64,000 bases of DNA, from contig NZ_MAYU01000022.1 in assembly GCF_001685025.1 (NCBI RefSeq), forward strand, positions 248,001-312,000, given 5' to 3'. Positions 1 to 8,202 of this stretch are shown in pieces. Every line of letters starts with the position of its first letter. Position 1 is the stretch's first letter. Origin of the DNA: Bacillus sp. FJAT-27225. GTDB taxonomy: Bacteria; Bacillota; Bacilli; Bacillales; Cytobacillaceae. Position numbers and translations under genes: made by a program. The notes beneath the pieces were generated by a model. It saw only the letters and a program-made list of their open reading frames with translations. It did not search any database and had not been told where the DNA came from.

Positions 1-740
1 CGTGCAAAGCGGATTTTTTCCTCCGGCACTCGGAACTGAATCGACTTCACTTCTTTATGAAGCATCGTCAAGTGATCAATTGTTACCTCAAAATCGGTGC
101 GGTTGACTGGTTTTAGCATACACGTATGATGGGAAGGCAAGATAAGCGGCGAGCCGACGGTCCTGAACACGCGGTTGTTGATTGAAGCCATTTCAGTGAG
201 CTGAAGTGCTTCAATTGAAGGATGAATAATCGCTCCGCCCAGCGCTTTATTATAGGCCGTACTCCCAGAAGGTGTCGAAACACACAGCCCATCACCTCGG
301 AACCGTTCAAAATGCTGGCCGCGAATGTCCACATCCATGACAAGTGTTCCTTCGAGCCCCTTGACAGTCGATTCATTAAGGGCCAGATACCGCGACTCTT
401 TGCCGGCATGCTGGTAGCGGATAATCACTTCCAGAAGCGGATATTCAACAATTTGATAGGGTGTTTTGGCAATGGCAATGACAAGTTTCTCTATTTCCTC
501 CGGCACCCAGTCCGCATAAAAGCCAAGATGCCCTGTATGAACACCAACAAACGCAGTTTTGGATAACCGGCTGCTATAGCGGTGAAACGCATAGAGCAGC
601 GTTCCGTCACCGCCTATGGAAATGACGATATCCGGCTGGTCTTCGTCATACACAAGATCAAAATCGAGTAAATACGTCCTCATCTTATGCATCAGTGTAT
701 TCGATTTCTCATCGCCCTTTGTCGTAATCGCAAATTTCAT
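1..740 (-). CDS. nadF: NAD kinase, 3' end cut by window edge
   Basis: ATP (or polyphosphate)-dependent NAD kinase, which makes NADP in the cytoplasm. The reading frame starts at the ATG at 740 ([13 protein letters not shown]) and runs off the left edge, giving about 246 residues; Bacillus enzymes are about 265, so only the C-terminal tail is missing. The diagnostic GGDGT nucleotide-binding motif is present ([13 protein letters not shown]), as are the conserved NE (LALNESTVK) and the GDG...[10 protein letters not shown] stretch that binds NAD. It lies 46 bases downstream of the alarmone synthetase on the same strand, as in B. subtilis (yjbM-ppnKA), so the two are probably co-transcribed. Confidence 0.95.
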   Translation of the reverse strand, partial: MKFAITTKGDEKSNTLMHKMRTYLLDFDLVYDEDQPDIVISIGGDGTLLYAFHRYSSRLSKTAFVGVHTGHLGFYADWVPEEIEKLVIAIAKTPYQIVEYPLLEVIIRYQHAGKESRYLALNESTVKGLEGTLVMDVDIRGQHFERFRGDGLCVSTPSGSTAYNKALGGAIIHPSIEALQLTEMASINNRVFRTVGSPLILPSHHTCMLKPVNRTDFEVTIDHLTMLHKEVKSIQFRVPEEKIRFA

Positions 741-786
741 TTCACTGCTCCTCAACTTAGAACTTTTACCGCATGAACATTGCCGG

Positions 787-1431
787 TCAGGATTGGTCCT
801 CTTTATCTTGCTGGGCTTCTTTTTTTCGTGTAAAAAAGGCCTGGGCTTCCTGAATTTCGCCGCGGATGAGCGACATTTCCTCATCCAGGCGGAAAGCCGC
901 CTCAGCCGCGCGCTGCAGTCTGTTTTTTATATCTTCGGGGAACTGGCCTTTATATTTATAATTTAATGAATGCTCAATCGTCGCCCAGAAATTCATCGCT
1001 AGCGTCCTGATTTGAATTTCAGCAAGAATATTTTTTTCACCGGTAATGGTTTGGACGGGGTAGCGGATCACCACATGATAGGAACGGTAGCCACTTGTTT
1101 TTTCATGGGAGATATAATCGCGCTCCTCGACTATTTCAAAATCGTTCCGGTTCCGGAGCAGCTGGACAACTGTCCGGATATCATCCACGAACTGGCACAT
1201 CAGCCTAAGCCCGGCAATGTCCTGCATTTCCTCCTCTAATCTATCAAGCGGAATGGCCTTTTGGTTCGCTTTGTCGAGAATGCTTGCAATCGGCTTGACC
1301 CGGCCAGTTACAAATTCGATTGGGGAATGGCTTGAATCCAGTTGAAACTGGCTCCTCATCCCTTTTAGTTTAATTTTTAACTCCTCTACAGCCTGTTTAT
1401 ATGGTGCGAGGAATGTTTCCCAATTCTTCAT
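787..1431 (-). CDS. yjbM: Small alarmone synthetase YjbM/SasB (RelQ type)
   Basis: Single-domain (p)ppGpp synthetase of 214 residues. It transfers pyrophosphate from ATP to GDP or GTP and has no hydrolase or regulatory domain. Visible family motifs are [12 protein letters not shown], the GYRSYH loop, and [17 protein letters not shown] (the synthetase E-x-Q-x-R-T signature). The start [12 protein letters not shown] and the size match the B. subtilis 211-residue protein. It lies between yjbL and nadF on the minus strand. The C-terminal tail ([14 protein letters not shown]-like) is acidic and polar. RelQ enzymes form tetramers and are allosterically stimulated by pppGpp; this is family knowledge and not visible here. 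Confidence 0.95.
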   Translation of the reverse strand: MKNWETFLAPYKQAVEELKIKLKGMRSQFQLDSSHSPIEFVTGRVKPIASILDKANQKAIPLDRLEEEMQDIAGLRLMCQFVDDIRTVVQLLRNRNDFEIVEERDYISHEKTSGYRSYHVVIRYPVQTITGEKNILAEIQIRTLAMNFWATIEHSLNYKYKGQFPEDIKNRLQRAAEAAFRLDEEMSLIRGEIQEAQAFFTRKKEAQQDKEDQS

Positions 1432-1500
1432 TCCATCTGTCCCCCCAAAAGTGAAAACGGGGCAGCGTCATATGCTGTAGCGCTGGCGTTGCCACATGTT

Positions 1501-1875
1501 TTAAAATATACTCTCTACTTTTGCCACCATTTCATCGCCGTAATTCCCATTGCCTTTTATATTTTCAATGAGGTATTCAAGCTCATTATAAAAATTGTCC
1601 ATCTCCACCCGGCTTCCATTTGATTGTAAGAAGACATTTACCGGCTGGCCAAGTCCATTTTTCAAATCTCCCCAAATTTCTTCCGGCAGGCTTATGTATA
1701 TATATACTTCATCCTTTTCCATCAAATAAATAAACGATAAATTGTCCGAATCTACAAGCATTTGGCCCCTCGGACTCAGGCCTTCGATACTTTCAGCTGT
1801 TTCGAGGATAAGCTCCCCTTCCAGCATGTTTGCATTTGTTACAGTTAGTTTTGTTTTCACGAAATCAACCTCCAT
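1501..1875 (-). CDS. yjbL: YjbL family protein of unknown function
   Basis: A 124-residue soluble protein with no signal peptide or membrane segment. Its size and its position (divergent from yjbK, upstream of yjbM) match B. subtilis YjbL. The start ATG at 1875 is preceded by GGAGGTTG, a good ribosome site. The sequence is mildly acidic and contains hydrophobic beta-strand-like stretches (LSFIYLMEKDEVYIYISLP). No catalytic motif is seen. The function is unknown; the assignment rests on synteny and length. Confidence 0.75.
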   Translation of the reverse strand: MEVDFVKTKLTVTNANMLEGELILETAESIEGLSPRGQMLVDSDNLSFIYLMEKDEVYIYISLPEEIWGDLKNGLGQPVNVFLQSNGSRVEMDNFYNELEYLIENIKGNGNYGDEMVAKVESIF

Positions 1876-1980
1876 CTATCAATTCACTATTTTAGCATAT
1901 CTGGTGCCATTCTCCCAAAAATTGCATCAATGAAAAAAACAAAGGATAATGGACTCAGGAAATCGAAAGCGGGTGTTGAT

Positions 1981-2577
1981 GTGGGACAGAATATCGAAAT
2001 TGAATTTAAGAACCTTTTATATAAAGAAGAGTTTAACAAAATCGCCGGCAAATTCTCGCTTGGTCAATCAGACTTCAAGCATCAGGTTAATCATTACTTT
2101 GATACTGATTCATTCGATTTAAAAAAAGCCGGTTCAGCTTTAAGGATCCGTGAAAAAGGCGGCAGCTATATTCTAACGTTAAAGCAGCCATATGGTGACG
2201 GCCTGCTTGAAACCGATCAGAGACTCACACTGGAGGAAGCCACGGATGCAATCCAAGGCGGCTGCCTGCCTGCCGGCGAGGTTAAGCATGAAGTTGAAAA
2301 ACTGGGTATTCAGTTTAATGGGCTGGCTTATTTTGGCACTCTTGAAACGTCCCGTGCTGAGGTCGAATATCAAGGCGGCCTCCTCGTACTTGACCATAGT
2401 CGCTATTTGGATACAGAAGATTATGAACTGGAGTTTGAGGCTGAGGAATTTGATATAGGAAGAAGAACGTTTACCTCGCTTTTAGAGAAACTGGGAATCC
2501 CAAAACGGGAAACACCGAATAAAATACGGCGATTTTACACAAGAAAACTCGTGCTACAAGATGAGAAAGACAAATGA
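1981..2577 (+). CDS. yjbK: CYTH domain protein YjbK
   Basis: CYTH (CyaB/thiamine triphosphatase) superfamily protein. These proteins fold into a metal-dependent tunnel that binds triphosphates. The signature ExExK appears as EIEIEFK right at the N-terminus, followed by YFDTDSFDLKKAGSALRIRE and YILTLKQP, typical CYTH strands. The frame is open from an ATG at 1930, but that ATG has no ribosome site and would add 17 unrelated residues. I prefer the in-frame GTG at 1981, which puts the ExExK motif near the start as in relatives and gives 198 residues. It is divergent from yjbL. The physiological substrate is not known from sequence. Confidence 0.9.
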   Translation: MGQNIEIEFKNLLYKEEFNKIAGKFSLGQSDFKHQVNHYFDTDSFDLKKAGSALRIREKGGSYILTLKQPYGDGLLETDQRLTLEEATDAIQGGCLPAGEVKHEVEKLGIQFNGLAYFGTLETSRAEVEYQGGLLVLDHSRYLDTEDYELEFEAEEFDIGRRTFTSLLEKLGIPKRETPNKIRRFYTRKLVLQDEKDK

Positions 2578-2788
2578 GTACCGAACGCACGCATCCAAAA
2601 AGGGAACGAGGTACTCACCAGGCTACCTATCTAAAGACTCAGAAAAGCAAAAGCGAATTTCGAACTGGCAGGGTATTTCCTTTTCAAAGCGATTTATTTG
2701 AGATATAAATAGGGCATTGCTAAAATAGAGAGACATTCCACACGCTTTATAGTGGAAAAGCTATCAGCACACTAAAGGAGTTGTCAAC

Positions 2789-3196
2789 ATGACCGGGAAA
2801 ATGCCTGTGCCTTATGAGGCCCTCGGGAAAGAAACATTGCATCGGCTTGTAGATGCTTTTTATAGACGCGTTGGACAGCATCCTGACCTTGCCCCTATTT
2901 TTCCGGATGATTTAACGGAAACGGCGAGAAAACAAAAGCAATTCTTAACACAATATCTTGGGGGCCCAGCCCTTTATACTGAAGAACACGGACATCCGAT
3001 GATGCGTGCAAGGCATCTGCCTTTTCCGATAACTCCCAAACGTGCCCGTACCTGGCTATCGTGCATGAGTCGGGCAATGGATGAAGTGGGCTTGGAAGGC
3101 CCGCTTCGGGACGATTTTTTTGCCAGGTTGACTTTGACCGCCCAGCACATGATCAATACGCCCGAGAGCGGAGAAGATTTGGGTGAAGAAGAATGA
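2789..3196 (+). CDS. yjbI: Group II truncated haemoglobin YjbI
   Basis: A 135-residue 2-on-2 globin that binds haem and O2 or NO. The family features are an early tyrosine (FYRRVGQHPDL), the FPxD segment (PIFPDDL), the glycine motif YLGGPALYTEEHGHP, the proximal histidine in RARHLPFPI, and the conserved Trp in ARTWLSCM. The start ATG has AAAGGAG six to eight bases upstream. Its stop overlaps the start of yjbH (ATGATG), so the two are translationally coupled, as in B. subtilis. It probably helps protect against nitrosative or oxidative stress, which YjbH/Spx also control. Confidence 0.95.
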   Translation: MTGKMPVPYEALGKETLHRLVDAFYRRVGQHPDLAPIFPDDLTETARKQKQFLTQYLGGPALYTEEHGHPMMRARHLPFPITPKRARTWLSCMSRAMDEVGLEGPLRDDFFARLTLTAQHMINTPESGEDLGEEE

Positions 3197-4074
3197 TGGA
3201 ACACGATAAACGGTTCTTAGGCAGCCAATCGCCCCATCATTGCCACGGTGTGGAGAAAAAGCCCCTTGAGATTTATATTTTCATCGACCCACTCTGCCCT
3301 GAATGCTGGGCAATGGAGCCGATTATGAAAAAGCTGCAAATTGAATATGGACGTTATTTTACAATGAAAACGGTCTTGAGCGGTAAGCTGACAATGCTCA
3401 ATATGGGGAAAAAGAAAAAGTTTGAAAGCATGGCTCAGCTATGGGAAAAGACGGCGAGCCGATCCGGCATGTCATGCGATGCCTCGCTATGGGAAGAAAA
3501 TCCGGTTATATCGCCTTATATCGCATCCATTGCGATTAAAGCAGCCGAACTGCAGGGCAGGAAGCCGGGTGCCCGCTTCCTAAGAAGACTTCAGGAAGTA
3601 CTTTTTCTTGAAAAACAAAACATTTCCAACTTTGATGTCTTAAAAGATGTAGCCCGTACAGTCGGTCTTGATGTTGAAGAATTTATCACGGATATTCATT
3701 CCGAAACAGCCGCAAAGGCATTTCAGCAGGATTTGAAAATAACAGCCGAAATGGAAGTCGATGAAATTCCAACCCTCGTTTTCTTTAATCAAAACTCGGA
3801 TGAGGAAGGCATCAAGATTGCTGGATATTATCCATACGAGGTTTACGTCCAGGTCCTGCAGGAAATGCTTCCTGAGGAGCCTCAGCAGGCCCCGCCCCCG
3901 TCTTTGGAAGCATTTATGAAATTCTTCCGCCTGGTGGCATCCAAAGAAATCGCTGTCGTTTATGACTTATCAATCCCTCAAGTCGACCGGGAAATGAAAA
4001 AATTGCTCCTTAAGCAAAAAGTAGAACAAATCCCGGCAAAGCACGGAACATTTTGGAAATATGTAAATTATTAA
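3193..4074 (+). CDS. yjbH: YjbH, adaptor that delivers Spx to ClpXP
   Basis: A 293-residue DsbA/thioredoxin-like protein that binds Spx and promotes its degradation by ClpXP. The N-terminus has a His-Cys cluster (HHCHGVEK) followed by the FIDPLCPECW thioredoxin-like C-x2-C at residues 35-38. The rest matches the helical insertion and C-terminal domain (EIPTLVFFNQ, cis-Pro region). The start overlaps the yjbI stop by four bases, so the pair is coupled. It is followed by a terminator at 4081-4116. Its client gene, spx, lies 7 kb away in this window, together with the other adaptor gene mecA. Confidence 0.95.
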   Translation: MMEHDKRFLGSQSPHHCHGVEKKPLEIYIFIDPLCPECWAMEPIMKKLQIEYGRYFTMKTVLSGKLTMLNMGKKKKFESMAQLWEKTASRSGMSCDASLWEENPVISPYIASIAIKAAELQGRKPGARFLRRLQEVLFLEKQNISNFDVLKDVARTVGLDVEEFITDIHSETAAKAFQQDLKITAEMEVDEIPTLVFFNQNSDEEGIKIAGYYPYEVYVQVLQEMLPEEPQQAPPPSLEAFMKFFRLVASKEIAVVYDLSIPQVDREMKKLLLKQKVEQIPAKHGTFWKYVNY

Positions 4075-4080
4075 TTAAAA

Positions 4081-4116
4081 AGGCCATCCCCGGCAAGCGC
4101 CAGGGATGGCCTTTGT
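4081..4116 (+). terminator. Terminator after yjbI-yjbH
   Basis: A perfect 10-bp stem, AGGCCATCCC with GGGATGGCCT, followed by a short T-rich tract just after the yjbH stop. Confidence 0.85.
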
Positions 4117-4177
4117 GTTTAGTAAAATTAGATTATAGAATGTCTGTGGTTACCCCCACATTTACATATCATTAAAA

Positions 4178-4287
4178 TGAAAAATGCCCCGCTGCGGCAG
4201 GGCATTTTTCTATTATACGAACAAAGGGGATGGGAGAAATTTTTCACGGTTCAAACAAAGGGGTATATGTTTGTTGTGATCAACTTC
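4178..4287 (-). ncRNA. roxS: RoxS (RsaE-type) small regulatory RNA
   Basis: Read on the minus strand, this stretch has the hallmarks of the RoxS/RsaE sRNA. The 5' end resembles GAAGTTGATCACAACAAACA. It is followed by two C-rich seed regions, ATACCCCTTTGTTTGAA and CTCCCATCCCCTTTGTTC, separated by GTGAAAAATTT. It ends with a strong terminator hairpin (ATGCCC...GGGGCAT plus T-run at 4180-4210). Length is about 110 nt (the B. subtilis RNA is about 115). It sits between yizD and yjbH, exactly as in B. subtilis. RoxS pairs through the C-rich loops to mRNAs of central and redox metabolism; that is family knowledge. The 5' end is placed by alignment to remembered RsaE sequence, so it may be off by a few bases. 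Confidence 0.9.
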
Positions 4288-4301
4288 ACGTATAAAATAT
4301 A
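4273..4301 (-). promoter_or_regulatory. roxS promoter with Rex-like operator
   Basis: A -10 hexamer TATATT lies at 4296-4301, about 8 bases before the inferred RoxS 5' end. Just downstream and overlapping the start is an imperfect palindrome, TTGTGATCAACTTCACG (4274-4290). This resembles the Rex consensus TTGTGAA...TTCACAA. B. subtilis roxS is known to be repressed by the NADH sensor Rex, so the site is expected. A further dyad, TGTGAAAAAAGGCACA (minus strand, 4332-4347), lies upstream and could be an activator (for example ResD) or second Rex site. Confidence 0.7.
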
Positions 4302-4499
4302 ACATGGTAAGCTGATTTGTTTCAACAAGAATGTGCCTTTTTTCACATAATTGTCATATTCTCCACCCAACCCTTTCCAGTAATCGTTTTCAGCCAGGCA
4401 AGAATATTGACAACTTAAAAATATCCCTTTTTATTCTCATGATATTCTACTTTGGACAATACATTTTAACTAAAGATTGCTGATTGGAGGCTGTGGTTG

Positions 4500-4673
4500 A
4501 TGAGCGGGTTTAAACTGTCTATCTTGATTTTATTATTCGTTTTTTCTTTGTTCCTGAATTTTCTTGGACTTATGAATATTTTCCCGGTCCTTGTAAGCGG
4601 ACCACTCTTGTTCGTGTCTATCTTCTTTCTCGTATCCATGTTTAATAACCGCCGCAGATTCCGGGGCTTCTAG
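4500..4673 (+). CDS. yizD: Small membrane protein, YizD-like by position
   Basis: A 57-residue protein, MSGFKLSILILLFVFSLF to RRRFRGF. It is nearly all hydrophobic with two likely membrane-spanning segments and a basic C-terminal tail, so it is probably an integral membrane peptide with the tail inside. TTGGAGG lies about 10 bases before the ATG. B. subtilis has the small gene yizD at this exact place between pepF and yjbH; the name is by synteny only. Function unknown. Confidence 0.7.
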   Translation: MSGFKLSILILLFVFSLFLNFLGLMNIFPVLVSGPLLFVSIFFLVSMFNNRRRFRGF

Positions 4674-4728
4674 GAGAATTTCGAAAATACGCACTGCCTT
4701 CCTCCATCTCCATCCTAAAAAATGAAAA

Positions 4729-4776
4729 ACCCCCATCTTCCTGGGTTCAGACACCCTGGAAGATGGGGTTTTTTTG
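4729..4776. terminator. Bidirectional terminator between yizD and pepF
   Basis: A long stem pairing CCCCATCTTCC with GGAAGATGGGG. It is flanked by A-runs on the left and T-runs on the right, so it works for both yizD (plus) and pepF (minus). Confidence 0.9.
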
Positions 4777-4779
4777 CTC

Positions 4780-6597
4780 CTAGCTTAGCAGCTGCTCCAT
4801 TTCGTTCAGCTTTTCTTCGAACACTTTGCAGGCACCCTTGACCGGCTCTGGGCTTGTCATATCGACGCCCGCCTTTTTCAGGACTTCAATTGGGTAATCG
4901 GAGCTTCCTGCTTTCAGGAAGTCCAGATAACGGTTTACAGCTGGCTGTCCCTCCTCGAGGATCTGCTTGCTCAGTGCAGTCGCAGCACTGTACCCGGTCG
5001 CATACTGATACACATAATAGTTGTAATAGAAATGCGGAATCCTTGACCACTCAAGGCCAATTTCCTCATCAATGATTACATCCTTGCTGCCAAAATACTT
5101 CTTGTTCAGTTCATAATAATCTTTTGTCAGTGATTCGGCTGTCAGCGGCTCATTGTTTTGTGCCTTGACATGGATTTGATGTTCGAACTCAGCAAACATC
5201 GTCTGGCGGAACACAGTGCCCCTGAAGCCTTCAAGGAAGTGGTTCAGGAGGTACAGGCGCTTCTGCTCATCATCAATCGTTTTTAACAAATAATCATTAA
5301 GCAGTGCCTCATTGCAGGTTGAAGCTACCTCCGCAACAAAAATGCTGTAGTTGCCATATGGATAAGGCTGGTTTTTCCTCGTATAGTAGCTGTGGACTGA
5401 ATGGCCGAACTCATGGGCAAGCGTGAACAGGTTGTTGACGTTGTTTTGCCAGTTCATCAGGATGTATGGGTTTGTGCCATACGCACCAGACGAATAAGCG
5501 CCGCTCCGTTTTCCTTTATTCTCGTTGATGTCGACCCAACGGTTTTCGAATCCCTCTTTCAGAATGCCCTGATACTCTTCGCCGAGAGGTGCCAGCCCTT
5601 TCAGCACATACTCTCGCGCTTCATCATAGGAAACATCCATCTTAACGTCCTTTACAAGTGGAGTATAAAGATCATACATATGCAATTCGTCCAAACCGAG
5701 CACCTTTTTGCGCAGCTTCACATAGCGGTGCAGCAAGTGAAGGTTTTCATTAACGGTGTCTACAAGGTTGTCATAGACACTTTCAGGAATGTTATTGGCT
5801 GATAGTGCAGCATGGCGTGCAGAATCATATTTCCGGACACGTGCATAGAAATTATCCTTTTTAACCTGGCCTCCGAGCGTCGAGGCAAATGTATTGCGGA
5901 ACTTTCCATACGTATCGTAGACAGCCTTGAATGCATCACGGCGGACACGCGGGTCGGCGCTCTCAAGGAAGCGGGAATAGCGGCCGTGTGTTACTTCAAC
6001 CTCTTCGCCGTTCTCATCCTTAATGGAAGGAAACTCAAGGTCTGCATTGTTAAGTGACCCAAACGTATTCGATGATGCACCCATTACCTCGCCAGCTTCA
6101 GCAAGAAGCGCCTCCTGATCTGCAGTTAATACATGCGGGCGCTGCAGGTTGATTTCTTCGAGTGCATGCCCATACAGCTTCAGTTCCGGTTTTTCTTCAA
6201 GGAAACCATTAATCTTTTGCTCATCCACCGCGAGAATTTCCGGGACAATATAAGCCAACTGGCTCGCAGCCTGTGAATATAAGGCCTTCATCCTGTCATC
6301 CAAGCCTTGGTAGAAGGAATTGCTTGTATCCTGGTCGTAGCGCATATGCGCATATGTATACAGCCTTCCAAGCCGCTCCAAGAGCTGATCCTGCTCCTGT
6401 AAAGCTGTAAAAAGATTTTCCGCACTCTCGCCAAGCTTGCCGCGATGTGCTGCTACACCAGGAATCAGGCCTTTCACTTCCTGAAATTCCTTCTCCCATT
6501 CGTCATCTGTTGCAAAAATATCTTCCAGGCGCCATGTTTCTTCAACAGGAACCTCGCTTCTCGCCGGCAGTTTCTTTACTGCAGTTTCGTTCGTCAT
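4780..6597 (-). CDS. pepF: Oligoendopeptidase F (M3 family zinc peptidase)
   Basis: Cytoplasmic zinc metallopeptidase that cuts peptides of about 7-17 residues. Catalytic HExxH is present in LAHEFGHSVHSYYTRK, with the downstream third-ligand Glu region FVAEVASTCNEALL. The predicted frame is longer, but the start is best at the ATG at 6597 (MTNETAVKKLPAR), six bases after GGAGGA. This gives 605 residues, the usual PepF size; the ATG at 6603 lies too close to the ribosome site. Neighbours coiA upstream and yizD/roxS downstream match B. subtilis. In that organism PepF overproduction affects sporulation-related peptide signalling. Confidence 0.95.
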   Translation of the reverse strand: MTNETAVKKLPARSEVPVEETWRLEDIFATDDEWEKEFQEVKGLIPGVAAHRGKLGESAENLFTALQEQDQLLERLGRLYTYAHMRYDQDTSNSFYQGLDDRMKALYSQAASQLAYIVPEILAVDEQKINGFLEEKPELKLYGHALEEINLQRPHVLTADQEALLAEAGEVMGASSNTFGSLNNADLEFPSIKDENGEEVEVTHGRYSRFLESADPRVRRDAFKAVYDTYGKFRNTFASTLGGQVKKDNFYARVRKYDSARHAALSANNIPESVYDNLVDTVNENLHLLHRYVKLRKKVLGLDELHMYDLYTPLVKDVKMDVSYDEAREYVLKGLAPLGEEYQGILKEGFENRWVDINENKGKRSGAYSSGAYGTNPYILMNWQNNVNNLFTLAHEFGHSVHSYYTRKNQPYPYGNYSIFVAEVASTCNEALLNDYLLKTIDDEQKRLYLLNHFLEGFRGTVFRQTMFAEFEHQIHVKAQNNEPLTAESLTKDYYELNKKYFGSKDVIIDEEIGLEWSRIPHFYYNYYVYQYATGYSAATALSKQILEEGQPAVNRYLDFLKAGSSDYPIEVLKKAGVDMTSPEPVKGACKVFEEKLNEMEQLLS

Positions 6598-6727
6598 GTT
6601 CATCCTCCATTCGACATTTCGGTTAACGAAGTAATACCATAATACTATTCTCGCCTTTTCAGCAAATTCCTGCAACGATTTTGAAAAACATGCTGCCCTT
6701 CTATCTTTCCCAAAGATTTGAATTACT

Positions 6728-7945
6728 TCACATCAGGAGATTTTCATTTTTGTGATGAGGGTTAGTGTCAGTTAAAACAGAATAAAAATTCTCTTCCATC
6801 TCCCATTGTTCCGCAGCCGTTTTAGGAAAGGACACTTCCTTCCGAAACAGAAACAGCCCGTTTTGGTTCCGTTCGAGAAAGCCCTGTTTAGCCAGACGAA
6901 ACAAGTATTCATAAGCAAGCGTTCTAAGGGTGATATCCTTGGCCAGCGGGAGCTCGCGAAGTTGGATATCCCCTTTCGACGCACGCTCTGCCAAGCATTG
7001 AACAATCTCTTCAACTGCTACTGTGGTACCCGCGGTTCTTTCGGATAAAACATCCAGAAAAACATAGGTCTGCCAGATAACCGGAAAGCTCGTTATTGGA
7101 ACAGAAAACAACCCCGGGATGCCGATTTCAGGTGGGAGAAGGAATATATTTTTACGGGCAGAGTAAAGTTGTTGAAGGAATGGTTTGTACGGAGAGTGCG
7201 GATTGGCTCCGATTGCCAATTTGCTTTGGCGAACTTTTCTTTTCCATAAAGAGACGAGCACCTCTTTTGGTTGAGGCGGTACGAGAATATCCAGGAGGCC
7301 AACCTGCTTGATCCCAAACTGTGCCTTTTTCGCAAATGCCTTCAAGGGGGAGGCCGGTATTATGCTGTGGAGGATAGTGAAACTGGCTTTCTCCGGGCAA
7401 AAAAACGGAATATAGCCGGGACTGCCTGGTGAGCAGCGATAAAACAAATAATGAAATCCTGATAGCTTGAAAACCTGCGCTGAATGGGTTGGTGACTGGT
7501 TTCCGCCGAGAATCCATAACGGGATATAGCCCCGTTTTTCATAGTTGGAAGTCCGCTTTACAAACAATTCTTGCGGGATTGGGCTGCACTGGAATTCCAG
7601 TGCATAGTGACGGTTTTCGTAGAGGAAGACAATGTCGGGGCGCTGTTGAATGCTGGAGTCATATTGTTCAAGAGCTGCGGGTATTCCCAGGCTCCTAAGC
7701 CAGTGGAAGAGGGCCTGTTTACCAGAAAGGTGGTACTGGGATTCCCTGTCGTACATACTTTCCGCGCACCCCTCTCGCAGATGCGCAAAATGAAATATTT
7801 TTTTTGTACCGAGTTTAAGGATTACTTTCTCTCGGCAGCAAGGACAATAAAATTCCTCATCTTCGCGAAGCTGTTTCAGCGCCTCACGGCTATAGCCAAT
7901 TGCGAGGTTTATGGTTTGGCCATTCTTTGTTTTGGCAGTCAGCAC
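6728..7945 (-). CDS. coiA: Competence protein CoiA
   Basis: A 405-residue CoiA family protein, required for recombination of imported DNA in competent cells. The N-terminus holds a zinc-ribbon-like CPCC (EFYCPCCREKVILK). It is followed by the nuclease-like PD-(D/E)xK core, seen as RPDIVFLY ... HYALEFQCSPI. The C-terminal half is less conserved. The start ATG at 7945 is preceded by AAGGAGGAG. The upstream 170 bases were checked for a pair of ComK AT-boxes and none was convincing. It sits between pepF and the cardiolipin synthase gene. Confidence 0.9.
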   Translation of the reverse strand: MLTAKTKNGQTINLAIGYSREALKQLREDEEFYCPCCREKVILKLGTKKIFHFAHLREGCAESMYDRESQYHLSGKQALFHWLRSLGIPAALEQYDSSIQQRPDIVFLYENRHYALEFQCSPIPQELFVKRTSNYEKRGYIPLWILGGNQSPTHSAQVFKLSGFHYLFYRCSPGSPGYIPFFCPEKASFTILHSIIPASPLKAFAKKAQFGIKQVGLLDILVPPQPKEVLVSLWKRKVRQSKLAIGANPHSPYKPFLQQLYSARKNIFLLPPEIGIPGLFSVPITSFPVIWQTYVFLDVLSERTAGTTVAVEEIVQCLAERASKGDIQLRELPLAKDITLRTLAYEYLFRLAKQGFLERNQNGLFLFRKEVSFPKTAAEQWEMEENFYSVLTDTNPHHKNENLLM

Positions 7946-8123
7946 ATGTAATCTCCTCCTTTTCTACTATGTTACATTCTCCTATTGGGCAGCGAACTCC
8001 TTCTTCAAAAAGCGGCCTCTTTTGACAAAATTCTGCTGGATTACGTTTATTTTAAAAGTGCTCGGATTGGATTTTTCATTTCCCAATCGCTGGCATAATA
8101 ATCAGGACAAACTCTAACGTACG

Positions 8124-8154
8124 CAAAAAACCTCGCCTTTCCAGCGAGGTTTTC
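8124..8154 (-). terminator. Terminator downstream of cls
   Basis: Read on the minus strand: stem AAAACCTCGC / GCGAGGTTTT with the T-run extended to six bases, 50-80 bases after the cls stop. Confidence 0.85.
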
Positions 8155-8202
8155 AGAAGAAGTTTAGCTTTTTTATTCCAATCCCTTATGGCCCCAGTTA
8201 GT

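Noticed and set aside
4275-4290. TGTGATCAACTTCACG read as an Fnr box near yizD
   Set aside because: No -10 lies at class II spacing on either strand, and the palindrome overlaps the RoxS start, where a Rex operator is known in B. subtilis. It is better explained as a Rex site.
7946-8120. ComK boxes upstream of coiA
   Set aside because: AAAA and TTTT tracts occur but not as two AAAA-N5-TTTT boxes at the required spacing.
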